Shown here piece by piece: positions 44,501-55,200 of a DNA stretch of 64,000 nucleotides. Source of the DNA: a virus; the IMG/VR virus record IMGVR_UViG_3300047564_003843, positions 96,705-160,704 of that record, one strand, 5' to 3'. The translations under genes and the position numbers were made by a program. The stretch's first letter is position 1. Each line of letters starts with the position of its first letter. The notes beneath the pieces were generated by a model that was not told where the DNA came from, ran no database searches, and saw nothing but the letters and a program-made list of their open reading frames with translations.

Positions 44501-45697
44501 AGTTTGAGCATTAATGGAAAGAATTTTTCCTGTGTACTTAGGATCATTTCCAACAACAACTGTGCTTCCAGCTTTAGCAAATTTTCCTAGCTGGTCGCGA
44601 ACTTGACCCTTTGCCTTCTCGGAGCGCTCTTCAGGAGTGTAGTTGCCATCTTGGTCTGTAGGAGCACCTACAGCAATGAGGCCATCATCCCACTCATCAA
44701 CCTCATAGACGTCGTCTTCTGATAGCTGGTCTAAGAAATTCCAATCAATTTCAGGAATTGCTTTCTCAATTAAGTGTGATTCATCAAAATCAATCATCTG
44801 CACAGAAACTGGACTGAAAGGACTGTTGTCTAGCATTGCAGAAATTTTTACTGCAGATTCACGGTCCACAGGGGTGTGAATTTTTTGCACTTGGTCGTAA
44901 GGGTCGTCAAGTGACTTGTCGTAGGTAATAAAGTCGTGGTCTATATGACCAAGGTCTTCCCAGCTACCGTCATCCCAAACGGTGCAGTAACCTTCCATAT
45001 CTACTTTGTATAGACGGTCAATACCTGATCCATCTAAACGAATACGAATGTAGAAATCGGGTTCGTAATCTGACGGAGTAAATGCGGTGTAGTCAATTCT
45101 TTGTACAGGCATAAACTCATCAATTGATGCAACCACTGAGTTATCTGCACGCTTCTTGTTATCGCGTTCGACAATTGCAGATGCCCAGCGCTTAGCAGCA
45201 TCTCCACCCCAAAGTGCCCATGCGATGCGACCATTACTTGGGTAGTTTTGTTGACCTGGCTTGTAGCCCTTGCCTTTTTTGTCCACTTCGTGGCGTGGAA
45301 AATATTTTGCGATATGACGAATCTTTTGGATACCAATCTGACCACCCTGCGCTAGAGTGCGTGCAGTATTCAGGCCAACAGGTGTGCCACCACGTTTTTC
45401 CTCGCGTCTCCAAGCAAGACCTCTCTTAGCCTCAGCAATAACAGCATCAGGAATTGTGTACATGTTACTGCTATCGCCATTACTTAAAACTTTAATATCT
45501 AAGTCAGTTACAGCTGCGCTCGCTAGCTCTAAAGAAGGAGCTGATGGACTTCCAGCCGAGGTGCTCCACTCTGCAGATGCAAGTAAAACAGCTGTCTTGT
45601 CTACCTGAACAACTGTATTGGTTGACTCATCAACAATAGCTGCCAACTCTTCATTGGAGAAGAGAACATAACTGTCAGTTCTGCCTAGATATTTCAT
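41501..45697 (-). CDS. Multi-domain capsid maturation protease
   Basis: A 1,398-residue protein. About 100-175: GIQKIRHIAKYFPRHEVDKKG and RIAWALWGGDAAKRWA, a helical phage-head module. About 375-400: a KOW-like strand set. About 760-815: RCDRYLSKYLGPRSKGYCALRH. About 856-1015: an S78-like prohead protease region (GDGRIFDKGVIVMRDLPLPLLW, GQITHMERVEDG, RGVSADMDMFE). About 1046-1240: the actinophage protease domain (TPLTITDEGRVFGHIAAW, VGQLTLAGGHAGLEAS, APSGDWRPIKGHLELVA). About 1302-1375: a DUF6582-like tail (KLAEEGKALPDGSFPIRNPG). It should cut the capsid delta domain. Far longer than single-domain relatives. Confidence 0.85.
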   Translation of the reverse strand: MKYLGRTDSYVLFSNEELAAIVDESTNTVVQVDKTAVLLASAEWSTSAGSPSAPSLELASAAVTDLDIKVLSNGDSSNMYTIPDAVIAEAKRGLAWRREEKRGGTPVGLNTARTLAQGGQIGIQKIRHIAKYFPRHEVDKKGKGYKPGQQNYPSNGRIAWALWGGDAAKRWASAIVERDNKKRADNSVVASIDEFMPVQRIDYTAFTPSDYEPDFYIRIRLDGSGIDRLYKVDMEGYCTVWDDGSWEDLGHIDHDFITYDKSLDDPYDQVQKIHTPVDRESAVKISAMLDNSPFSPVSVQMIDFDESHLIEKAIPEIDWNFLDQLSEDDVYEVDEWDDGLIAVGAPTDQDGNYTPEERSEKAKGQVRDQLGKFAKAGSTVVVGNDPKYTGKILSINAQTQEANVEFPSGQVVAVPANQTQLAEDYKPISNQGFVDFELDTSGILGEPRAPIDSPIANLPGRLPPLNPDSLQVMMNDWTTWVSDQRLTPEYTGQPVSATNPSPSSAGTTPVNTNIDINSVLGKYYTGSFNPDGTPKPGWNPATTENVYNNPLLRDWLDKKNKNTTSPETAYHRDGWYRPSRTYGDLGPKVEDKKSAKDVKKVSAKDYMKKFDPDLEMSIISSAEGKKPNYEITPEKTDVAPMYIAIVAEDDPAAVMELVAVVPAGIDTNQPSTFKRRNRKWERDEGIMADLKSPTPPPTIVLSNEQLADVVSQIDGGIVASLSFNVGMALSLNAITAAGGADRNRGNAEKLRRYWTVGKGGLKIRWNSPGDWTRCDRYLSKYLGPRSKGYCALRHKEMTGMWPGDKRNPGMKKKSLVSSIEALRSEEQIIDTFTLNARAEAAKAKFAGREGAKPTEHGAKFVIPLVIPEGKESGDGRIFDKGVIVMRDLPLPLLWQIKTGQGHDGSVVVGQITHMERVEDGIGNAVGVFDTGEYGKEAERLVRHGFIRGVSADMDMFEADEEEASEDSEKIEAGRIVIKNARIMAVTIVPKPAFQECYIQIVDDDNELEEDAVAVPDGIYVDGVNPLDASALVACGMVAGAIPVEPPAEWFENQKLDKATPLTITDEGRVFGHIAAWHVDHIGMAFGTRPPRSRSKYSYFHTGVIRTAEGKDVPVGQLTLAGGHAGLEASAEEAVRHYDDTASAFADVHAGEDAYGIWVSGALRPGTTPEQIRAARASAPSGDWRPIKGHLELVAVCQVNVPGFPIARARVASGQVMALVAAGANVLAQMKYDPIAEINSKIDALENIHKQSQASALSEKMAELSSRVASIKAEEDAASEYMLQMFDDNPEAEMAVITRRERKKLAEEGKALPDGSFPIRNPGDLKNAIQAYGRAKAGKRGLVRKHIMKRARALKRENLIPEKWGAAAVDDSVVASMRERALAAAAVLESKESTESKKD

Positions 45698-45699
45698 GA

Positions 45700-45963
45700 T
45701 TATTCCTCTATCACGTATTCTGCTAGGTCCGATTCAGTTAGAGTGTTGGTGTCCCATTTGTCGACTAGCTCACGGGACTTTGTAGCATCTAGTTCAAAAA
45801 CAACTAGCTCTTCAAATTGACCGTCAGTTTCTTCGTAATTAGGAACCCACTTTGAACCTTCGCGGCGGAAATCACCTAGACCTTCTACAAGGTAGGTAAA
45901 GTACTTAATTTCTCTAGTTTTAGGGTCGAGCAAAACCTCTAGAGTTTGAATTCCGTTACTCAT
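45700..45963 (-). CDS. Hypothetical protein (87 residues)
   Basis: Not recognised. Start set at ATG 45963 because it overlaps the upstream stop as ATGAGTAA; an alternative start at 46005 lies inside the upstream gene. It has a beta-rich N-terminal part (LEVLLDPKTREIKYFTYLVEG) and an acidic helical C-terminus (ATKSRELVDKWDTNTLTESD). It sits 2 bases ahead of the capsid protease gene. Possibly a small virion or assembly factor. Confidence 0.6.
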   Translation of the reverse strand: MSNGIQTLEVLLDPKTREIKYFTYLVEGLGDFRREGSKWVPNYEETDGQFEELVVFELDATKSRELVDKWDTNTLTESDLAEYVIEE

Positions 45964-46273
45964 CGGCTTCTGTCTCCTCTTCCTGCTCGTTCCTTGCGAT
46001 TTCATCTAACTCTTCCGCAGAGTAGGGGCGAACTATGTATCTGTTTTCGTATGCCTCAAACTCAATTGTACGCGCCTCATTATTAATGATTAGCTCATTT
46101 TCAGGCACAAAAAACATCTTGTCGTCTACAAGAAGACCGCTTTGGTCTACTTCATCGCCATCGTATGTTTTATAGAGGACTGATTGATAAGGGAGTTTAT
46201 ATGGCTCTGGCTGGGTAAGTCGCTCCAACATGCCTGGAGTGTCGAAAATTATCTTATCTTCTACAAAAGACAT
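45956..46273 (-). CDS. Hypothetical protein (105 residues)
   Basis: Not recognised. A beta-rich protein (YQSVLYKTYDGDEV, MFFVPENELIINNEARTIEFE) with an acidic C-terminal helix ending EEETEADE. It begins 2 bases after the giant multi-domain gene and overlaps the next gene by 8 bases, so it is co-translated with its neighbours in the head operon. Confidence 0.6.
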   Translation of the reverse strand: MSFVEDKIIFDTPGMLERLTQPEPYKLPYQSVLYKTYDGDEVDQSGLLVDDKMFFVPENELIINNEARTIEFEAYENRYIVRPYSAEELDEIARNEQEEETEADE

Positions 46274-46275
46274 GA

Positions 46276-49200
46276 TTAGCTGTCCTCCTTCAGAATGTCA
46301 ACGACATTTACTCCACTAACAATTTCATTATTTCCCTGGGTCAACTTTTCAATAAGCTTTTTTCTCACCGCTGGGCTCATGTTCACCACTGCAAGGTCAG
46401 CCCAAGATAGGTTCTTCTTAAACATAATCTGTGAAGCGTTATTCTTCATGTTATCCATTACGTCGAAGTTTTCCCCCTTAAGTTGCCCATACTGGTCTCC
46501 GCCCGTCGAGTAGTACCCTAATTTGCGGAAAAGCTTGGCAGCATCAAAATTCCATGTTGGACTCCCGCTGTTAGAACCATTTGATTTGCTGGAGTGTGAC
46601 CCGTAGGTGAAAACATAGTTCCCACCGTTAGCACGCAAGTCTTCGCTGGAGGACATACCTCCCATGTTTAGACCGTTGTCCCATCTCTGGCCTGTTGCCA
46701 AAATTCCACCTCGAAGAATCATTTTGTACAAAGCTTCTGCCTGACCATCTGAATCGGATGGAAAATCTTTCCCAGTAGTTTTGTGGTAGAAATATTTAAT
46801 TCCAGTAAAATCAGAAATCTTTTTTCCAACACTTTCTGGAAGTAGGTACTCGACTGTTCCAGTTGTGTCGAGCTTTACTTCGACATCATCTGCAGTTACG
46901 CCCCACTCTTGCTCGATCTGCTGTAGCTTCTGTTCACGTAGAATACCCTTGTAGTTTTTCTTACCCGTGGTGTGTTTTCCAAGTAGCCAAATAAGTTTGT
47001 TCTCTACAACACCTTTCACATCCTCTGGGCTTGCTGGTTTTACAGATTGAACACCGAAAACAGACATAGCATCAGCAATATCTTTTTCAGTAGCGTCTGC
47101 AGGAAGAAGTAGTTCTACGCGGTTGTGTAAACCAACTGTGTAGTTGCTGTATGAATAGTGTTTTGTAAAATCAACTTCACTATCATCGATATCTTTAGTG
47201 GCACGAATGAAGTTAAAAACACCTTTTCCTGCTTTACCTGTAATAGTCGTACCTTTTTCATATTTATCTACGGTACGACGCTTCGAGTCTTCACCGCCAG
47301 TCTTGAAAAACTTTCCTTGCTTAAGAAGACCGCTTTCGGGGTCTGTTTCCCACATTGTCATCTGAATAGCATCTGACTTTGTTGCTTCAGGATTATTAGA
47401 CAAAGCGGCAGCTACACCATTTCCTGCCCACGGGGTGAGTTTAAAAGTAACGCGAATATTTTCTTTATTGCCTTTTACTTTTACCTTTTGAACTTTAACT
47501 TCTAAGTCTTCAATTTCATCGGCGTCAACCAAAGCAGATACGCCATTAGTTGCAACTACTGCATTACCTTCTTTTACTTGAGATACAGCGGAAGCTAGTG
47601 AGGGTACAGCATCAGAAGATGAGCTGCTCCAATCTGCTGGTTTGTTTTCAGCGGGTGCTTGCTCAAATCCACCACCTTCAACCTCGAACTCTGCTTTAAG
47701 AGCCTTCTCCTGTGCTTCGATTTCGGCTTGCTTCTTTTTCTTAAGAAGTTCTTTTTCGTAAGCTTCAGCTTTATCCTTAGCTACTTGAAGAGCTTTTTTT
47801 AGATAAGAAGGGTCAACATCAATGTCAAGTTCTTTTGCCTGCTCGATGGTTAGGAACTTTTCACGGCTCCATACTTTGTCGTTTGGCAAAGTCTTGCTTT
47901 CACCTGCGAGCGGTCCATCAAAATATGAAATCTCAACGGTGTTATCTGATGGATTCAAGTTAGTGATTACACCGTGGCTAGCAAGGTCTTGGTCTCCAGC
48001 AGCTGGACTTGCGTTAGATGCAATCAAACCAGGAAACATATTCTTAGACTCTGGGTCTTTAAGGAACATGCCAGCAGGCTTAAATACATTCTTGTAGTCA
48101 GATTGACTCTGCGCACCGAAATATGTGTAATGCTCGACAGAGTTTTTTTCTTGAGCTTTCTTCAAAACATCTTTGAGAGTTTTTGCTCCGCTAATTGATT
48201 GTCCAGTGAAGTACGGGCTAGAACTTTCTCCTGTAGGTGCAGAAGAAGCTTCTGGTGTTGCTGGGACTTCTGCTGGTGCAGTTGTAGGAGTGGCAGGGGT
48301 TGCTGAATCAGGAGTTGAGTCAGTTTTTGGGGTTGGGTCGCCCCACTTCCACTCGCTATCGATTGGAGTAACGCTTAGAGAGCGAATTTTATTCTTTTCG
48401 CCATCTTCATACACAACGTTTAGGTAGTCGGTGTACACATACTTTCCGACCTTCCAATACAAACGCTTCTTTTTAATAACGGCAGTTTGACCAAATTTAG
48501 AGTGAGAAGGGTTGACAATTTTAACAGTCATACCTTCCTCAAGAACAGTTCCATCAGCAGCAATGTGAGCTTCTTTTTTAGTAGGGACTGATTCCTCGGA
48601 AGTCGGTAGTAGAGATTTGTCCGTCTCGGGTTTGGTCTTGCTCTTTAGATATTTAGGTTTGCTATTAGCATTGTAAATCTGGTCTGCAATAGAGTTCTTA
48701 AGAGCCTCACTTGAGTGGTTCTTCTTTGATAGGAAGTAAACCTTACTTGTGCCGTTTGCAAAAGTAATTCGGTGATATACCTCGAAGCTGTTGCTCTCGT
48801 TTCTGCGAACCACAACGTCGTAGCGGTCCTCTCCATGCATTACAGAATGGACAACAATGTGTCCATTTTCAAGAACACTGCCGTTGTAGTCTTCCTTTAC
48901 TGACTTCCAAATAAGTTCTGGGTCAGTAAGAGATGGATCAGACATAACCTTTTCAGCCTGTTCAACCGTAAGTGGGGTTGAAGCAAGCTCTGGGTCTTCT
49001 GGAGTAAGGTCTGTAATGTCTGCAGCTAGTTTTTCTTCAGCAGTTTCTAACTCTTCTGGTGCATCAACCGAAGAGAGTAAAGAATCAACTAGGTCTGGAT
49101 TCTGTGAACCTTCTTTTAGACCTTCAAGAGTTTCTTTTAGCTCATCGGTGGTGTTGGCTTTACCAAACACACCATCAACAACATCTGACAAGTCATCTAA

Positions 49201-52200
49201 AACTTTTTGCTTTTCTGCAGCAGGAAGTTCAGTTGGTTTTTCAACTGGTGTTCCTGGTGTTTCTAAGATTTCTGCTTCTGGTGCTGGTTTTGTTACAGAA
49301 CTTTCTGGAACGTTTGTTCCATCACCTTCTGCATCTTCCATCTTTCCAATGGTGAATGCCTTGATGACACCTGTGTTGTCTACAGTAATAACGTTGACGT
49401 TTCCGTTTTTGCCTTCTTTGATTTCCTGTGGCTTTACTAAACGGTCTTTTCCGTTATAGCTAAATAAAATCATGTCGCCGTTAGCAATTGCATCTTCAAT
49501 TTGAGCCTGCATGTCATCGGCAGTTGAAAGCTTACGAACTTTCTGCGTAGTTGAGACAGCTTCAGGTGCGTCTGCTGCAACTTCTTCAACACCAAGTTTT
49601 TGCATAAGGTTTGTACGACGTGCCTTTAGAAGGCTCTTAAGCATTTCTGCGGTCTCAGGGTCTTCAGGGAACGCTGCATCAACCAGTTCGTCAATCTTTT
49701 CTGGAGTGACGGCAGCAACCTTCTTACCAGATTCAGCGAGTTCGTCTGGAGTCATACCCGAGAAAATATCGGCAGCTTGTGGATTCGTATCAGAATCAAG
49801 CATGCTGTCAAGTTCAGTTACTTCTTCTCCAAAGTTTTCTTTGTTTTTACCCTGTGCACGGAATAGAAGTGAACCACCTGCATCAACACGGGTGACATTT
49901 CCTTCGCCGTCGGTAAGCATGTTGTCATACTCAAGACCTACTGCATCGTAGTTAGCAAGCCATGCATCAACAGCGAAATCTGCTTGAGCATTCTTTTTCA
50001 CTGTTTCATCATTCTTCTTGCTAGCAAGATCAGCTTTTGAACCGTCAATAACTGGAGAAACTAAAACAGTTTTTCCACTCTTGTCTACACCTAGATAAGC
50101 ACGACCGAACTTAACACCTGCAGCTTCGTATAATGCACCGCCAAGAACTTCATTCGCAGCGTGCTTGTCAGACTTTGGCTTCTTTACGTAGTACTGCTGA
50201 CCAGTTTGTGGGTCAGTGTAGAAAGCACCTTGGTTAGAACCACCTTGTCCACCTGACTTGACCCACTTGCTGGTGTCGAATGTTGTTGAAACATCTTCAG
50301 CAAATACGGTTTCAGTGGTAGTTGGCTTACCAGAGGTAGGAGCATCAAGATTTACAGAGTCAATAATTCCTGGGAATGAGTCAGCAAAGTCTGAGTGAAG
50401 TTTTCCTTCATCTGCCATCTTGGTAATTTGGTCAGCGGTGAACCAACCAACTGCAGTGTTCTCTCCATCCTTGCTGGAAAGGTCTTTGAATTGGTTTGGT
50501 CCTACTTCATAAACATCTGTCTCGTAGCCCCACTCTGCCCCAACCTTGTTAATGTCGGTGTAGATAGGTGTGAGGTTAGTGAGGTCACCACCAACTTCTT
50601 CCATAAACTCTTCTTTGGAAGTTGCTTGTGGAGTCTTCGCCATAAGTTGGTCTTTGTGAGCACCACCTGGGATGCCCCACTTGCCACCACCTTGGGATAG
50701 GCTTGAAGAACGCTTTGCTAAGAAGTACTCGTACTCTCCATCTGCATTCTTGCGACGTACCAAAGCACCAGCGGCACCATACTTACCCCAGAAGCGCTTG
50801 CCATCTGTGGTGAAGAAGTAGCCTTCTCCAGTCTCTTGATCATTTCCGCCGCCAAGTGGTGCAAAGAATGGAGTTTGTGGAGGTGTTAGCTCACCACTCT
50901 TTAGTTTCTGTACATCCTCAGACTTAATGTTTTCGGCATAGTAAACACCGTCGGTGCCTTGAGAAATCTTGTAACCCTCCCAAGTACCAGCGGACTCCTC
51001 CTTCTTTGGGGCCTCATCGGTTTCAAGTTGTGGTTGTTCTAGCTCTGGCTCTGGTTCTACTTCAGTAGTAGCAGAGTTACGTCTCCACAAACCGTACTTC
51101 GCATACTTAACCCAGCTGTTAATTTTTCCGTTCTCGGCGCTGTAAACGTTACCGTTTGCAAGCAGACGTCGATTAACAAAAACTTTTTTATCGTTTTCTG
51201 GGTCTGGCTCAATTGAGAGGACTTCCCAGTATCCGCCGTTTGGTGCAGCAATAAAGTCTCCTGCTTTCCACTCTTCAACAGGAACTGCACCTAGGTAGGT
51301 AACGTTTTCTGGGTCATTTACATAGTTGTTGGAAACAAATCCACCAAGGACAGACTCGATGTCTGGCTCTGTTGTAACGACTTCAGAGATAGTTGCAGAA
51401 GTTAGGTCATCTTTTGTTGGAAGCTCAGCTGGGACCTTCTCGATAAGAGAGTCAACAGTCTCCCCTTCGCCGCCCTTAGCAACAGTCTCAGCCATAATCT
51501 GGTCTGTTTCAACCTTAGACTTCTTAGCCTTACTAGCAAGGTAGTCTGCTACAGCTGCATCGTACTTAGCCTTTGCTGCATCAATGTCGAAATCTTCTAA
51601 AACTAGAGGATTCTTAGTTAACGCAGTTTCATCAAGCATTGCGTTGAGAATGTCTGGAAGAACTGAAACATCAGTTGCAGCGTCGTGCCAGTTGAGGTCT
51701 CCCTTCTCAGGGAAATACTTTGCGTAAACTTCAGCAAGCTTGTTTCCATCTCCAAGGAACTTTAACTTCTTTGCAAGTGGAAGTGTGTCAATAGTTCCAC
51801 CAATATTTACAGTCTCACCGATTTCTTCCATGTGGCGCTGAAGAATTGGGATATCAAAGTCACTGATGTTATGGCCCATGAGAATTACAGGCTCGTCACC
51901 AAGGTATTCCTTAATCTTGGCAAAAGCTTCACTAATAGATTGCTGCTTAGCGAGCCACTCATCAGAGATTGGGTTTCCTTCAGTGTCCTTGAGAATACCT
52001 TCTGAGTCAGCCTTCTTGTAGAAATCGCCTAGAGGTACTTCAGGATTCATCCAAAGAACTAGAGGCTCTTCTACAAGCTCGCCATTCTTAGTCTTTGTAA
52101 CTGCAACTTGAATTGGCTTTTGCTCGTTAAATACTTTTGTCTTGTTTGCAGCAGTTTCAAAATCAAAGCTGACAATAACTTCATTATTAAGAAGTTCCTT

Positions 52201-55200
52201 GAGCTTTGCTGGGTCTCCATTAGCTTCAGCAAGAATCGACTTGAGCTTCTCGCCGCCACCAAAGATTGGGTAAACAGGGCGAGATGGCTTTGGAGGAACT
52301 GCAGCTGTGGTTGTTTCTGGGTCAATTGGAGGTGTGAAAGCTGCACCAGACTCTGCTTTAGCTTTATCAAAAGCAGCCTTCTTAGAGTTGTAATCTGGGT
52401 CTGCATACTTTGGACGCTCTAGAGCTGGCTTGTCGCCAGGTGAAGGCAAGTCCTGAGTTCCACGCATAACTTTGATAAGAGTTCCTGCGTTCCAAGCCTT
52501 CTCCTGAGAGACGTGTCCTGGATAGAATCCCTTTAGTTTTGCCTGACCTGTTTCTGGGTCAATGCCGAGGTTCTCTTCAACAACAAAAAATTCGTAGTTT
52601 GGAGCGTCTTTCTCTTTCTTGAAAGTTATGTCTCCAGCTTTTACTTCAGCTGCAGGAACTTCAACAATGGCAACAGGGTTAGAAACAGGAACAGAAGAAA
52701 CAGTGTCTTCTTTACTGTGCCACTTGTCTAGACCTTCTGGCTCTTGCCACTTAGCTTTAGCCTCTGCCATCTGAGCGTTGTATTGGTCTAGAGCATCGAG
52801 GAACTTGCTGCGAGCTTCTCCATCTTTTGGAACAAAAACACCAAGGACCTTGTCCTTGTAAATCTTGCCTTCAGGGTCAAACTCTTTTGGCTTTGGCTTA
52901 GACAGCTCTGGCAAGTCTCCCTTTGCAGGAGGCTCGACGTTACGGAAAACAGAAATGTTTGTGTCTGCGTTCCACAATTTAGTCTTTTGTGTGACGTGAC
53001 CTGGATAGTAACCCTCAACCCAAACTGAACCCGGTTTTAGTGCCTCAGACTCTTCATCAGAAAATACGTTTTCAATCGTAAAGTTGTCACCAACAGTTAT
53101 ATCTCCTGGTTTGAGATCTCCTGCTTTTGATTCAACGATTGCAGGTCCGCTTGGTTCTCCAATATTGGCAACGGTTTCGGGTCCCGCTTCATCCGTCGCA
53201 ACTTGTTGCGGGGCTTCGGCAGGCGCTTCTTGCTCAGGGGTTGGTGTTCCTTCGGATGTTTCAGGTTCTTCTCCTTCCAGAGCGTCACTGATTTCTACAG
53301 GGGTTAGGTCTTCTTGACCAGCGATACCTTCTTCGTAAATGTCATTAAGAAGAGAATTAGTGTCTTCACCTTGTAGTTGAAGCGCATCGCGAATCGCTTC
53401 TGCTGGAACGTACCCATTGTAATCTTCGCCAGTATCAGTCTCTTGAGAAAGAATTCCATAACCATCGCCGCCTGGTTCCACAGCGCGACGCAACTCCTTC
53501 TTAAGTGCTTCAGTGTCGTAGTTATTTGCAATATCGATTGGGTCGAAATTAAATCCTTCTGGAGCATCCTCTGGAAGTGTGAATAGGTCTTTGTTAAAAG
53601 GCTCTGCGTCTAGGAAGCCGTAACCTTCTGGCAAATCAAAATCATCTTTATTTTTTGGAAGATGCTTGGCGTAATCGCCAGTTTTGGCATACTCGTCTTT
53701 TTCTGCATCAGACAATCCATCAAGCAGTGCAGGCAATTTTGCTGGGTCTGCATCAGCAGATGGCATTGGAGACTCTGGTAAGTCTTTGCCTAATTCATCT
53801 ACAACATCTTGAGGAACTTCAGGTGTAGCTTCTTCTTTCTTACCTGAAAGCTTGTTTTTAATCTTGTCGTAAATTTTTGCAAGAATGCTTTTAGAGTCTT
53901 CGCCCTTTTCATCAAGAGCATCTCTTAGAGCCTCAGCAGGTACAGACTCATCTCCTGCTTCAAATGGAAGCTGAGAAGTTCCGTCTCCATCAACAGCTTT
54001 TTCCAAAGCATCAGTAATTTCTGGAGTATCAAACTTTTGTGCGATTTCAGCAGGGTCATCTGTGTAGTCAGCAGACTCTACATCTGCATCGGCTCCCTGT
54101 GGTGTGTATGGAGCATCGTCCATCTTGTATGCGCCAGCAGGAACTTCAGATGCTTCAGTTCCAGGCTTAATTTTTGCAGAGGTTCCATCTGCATTACGAA
54201 CAACCTCACCAGTCTCAGCGTCAACAACTGTGCCATCTGGAAGAAGCATGTGGTCTTTGGTCGGGTCGAGTGGGAATGTTCCACCACTCTTCTCATAATC
54301 CTTAAGAGCCTTTTGATACTTCTTCTGGTCTTTCTTCAAATTCTTCTTTGAAGATTTAGGAACTAACTTGCCTTCAAGACCTTCAGCAGGTGTTGCCTCT
54401 GGGGCTTGTGGCTCAGAAGCTTCTTGACCTTCATCAAGCATCTTTGATGGGTCTGGTAGTTCGTTCTTCTCAAACTTTGGTTCATCCTGTGCAATGTAGT
54501 CCTGAACATCAGACCAACGCTGTACAGCAGCAAACGGGAACTTCTCGTTCTCTCCACGGCGAGATACAAAGTAGACAGGAAGATTTGGGTCTAGTGAGCC
54601 ATTCTTTCCAAGTCCTTCTGTAACAACGTTCTGACCTTCTCCTTCGCGCTGTTGTGCTGCTTCGAATTGGTCTTTAGCAAATGCGTTAGGGCTAGAAACT
54701 TTAATAACGTCGTATGCATCATCTGTGTACTTGGTTCCAAGGTCAATCTTGGTTCCGTAGTACTTCTGGTCGTCTTCGCTTGGAGACCAGCTTTCATCCT
54801 TGCTAAATCCTGCAGGAGCATCGAGCTTAATTAAATCTTTTTCATCAACAACTGGGTCACCAGTTTTTACCTTTGCAGGAGTCTTGCTATATCCATCTGG
54901 ATTTTGAGCAGACTTAAGAACTGCCTTGACACCTTCTGCAGACTTGGCTGGGACACGAACAAGGTCACCATTTGGCAACTCAATGTCAAAAGTATCGCTG
55001 TTCTCATCGGCAGCAACAGTCTTACCAGTTAGAGATTGAACAACACCATTTGCTTTACGAATCAAAGCACGAAGTGAACCGCCCATGAACGCAAAGCGAC
55101 CCTTACGGTCACGACGCTGTAGCAAAGCACGAGCGCGACGTGCAGCAGATGAGTTTCCATCACCTAGAGCTGCTAGAAGTGCGTAAGAAGGGACTGTGCC

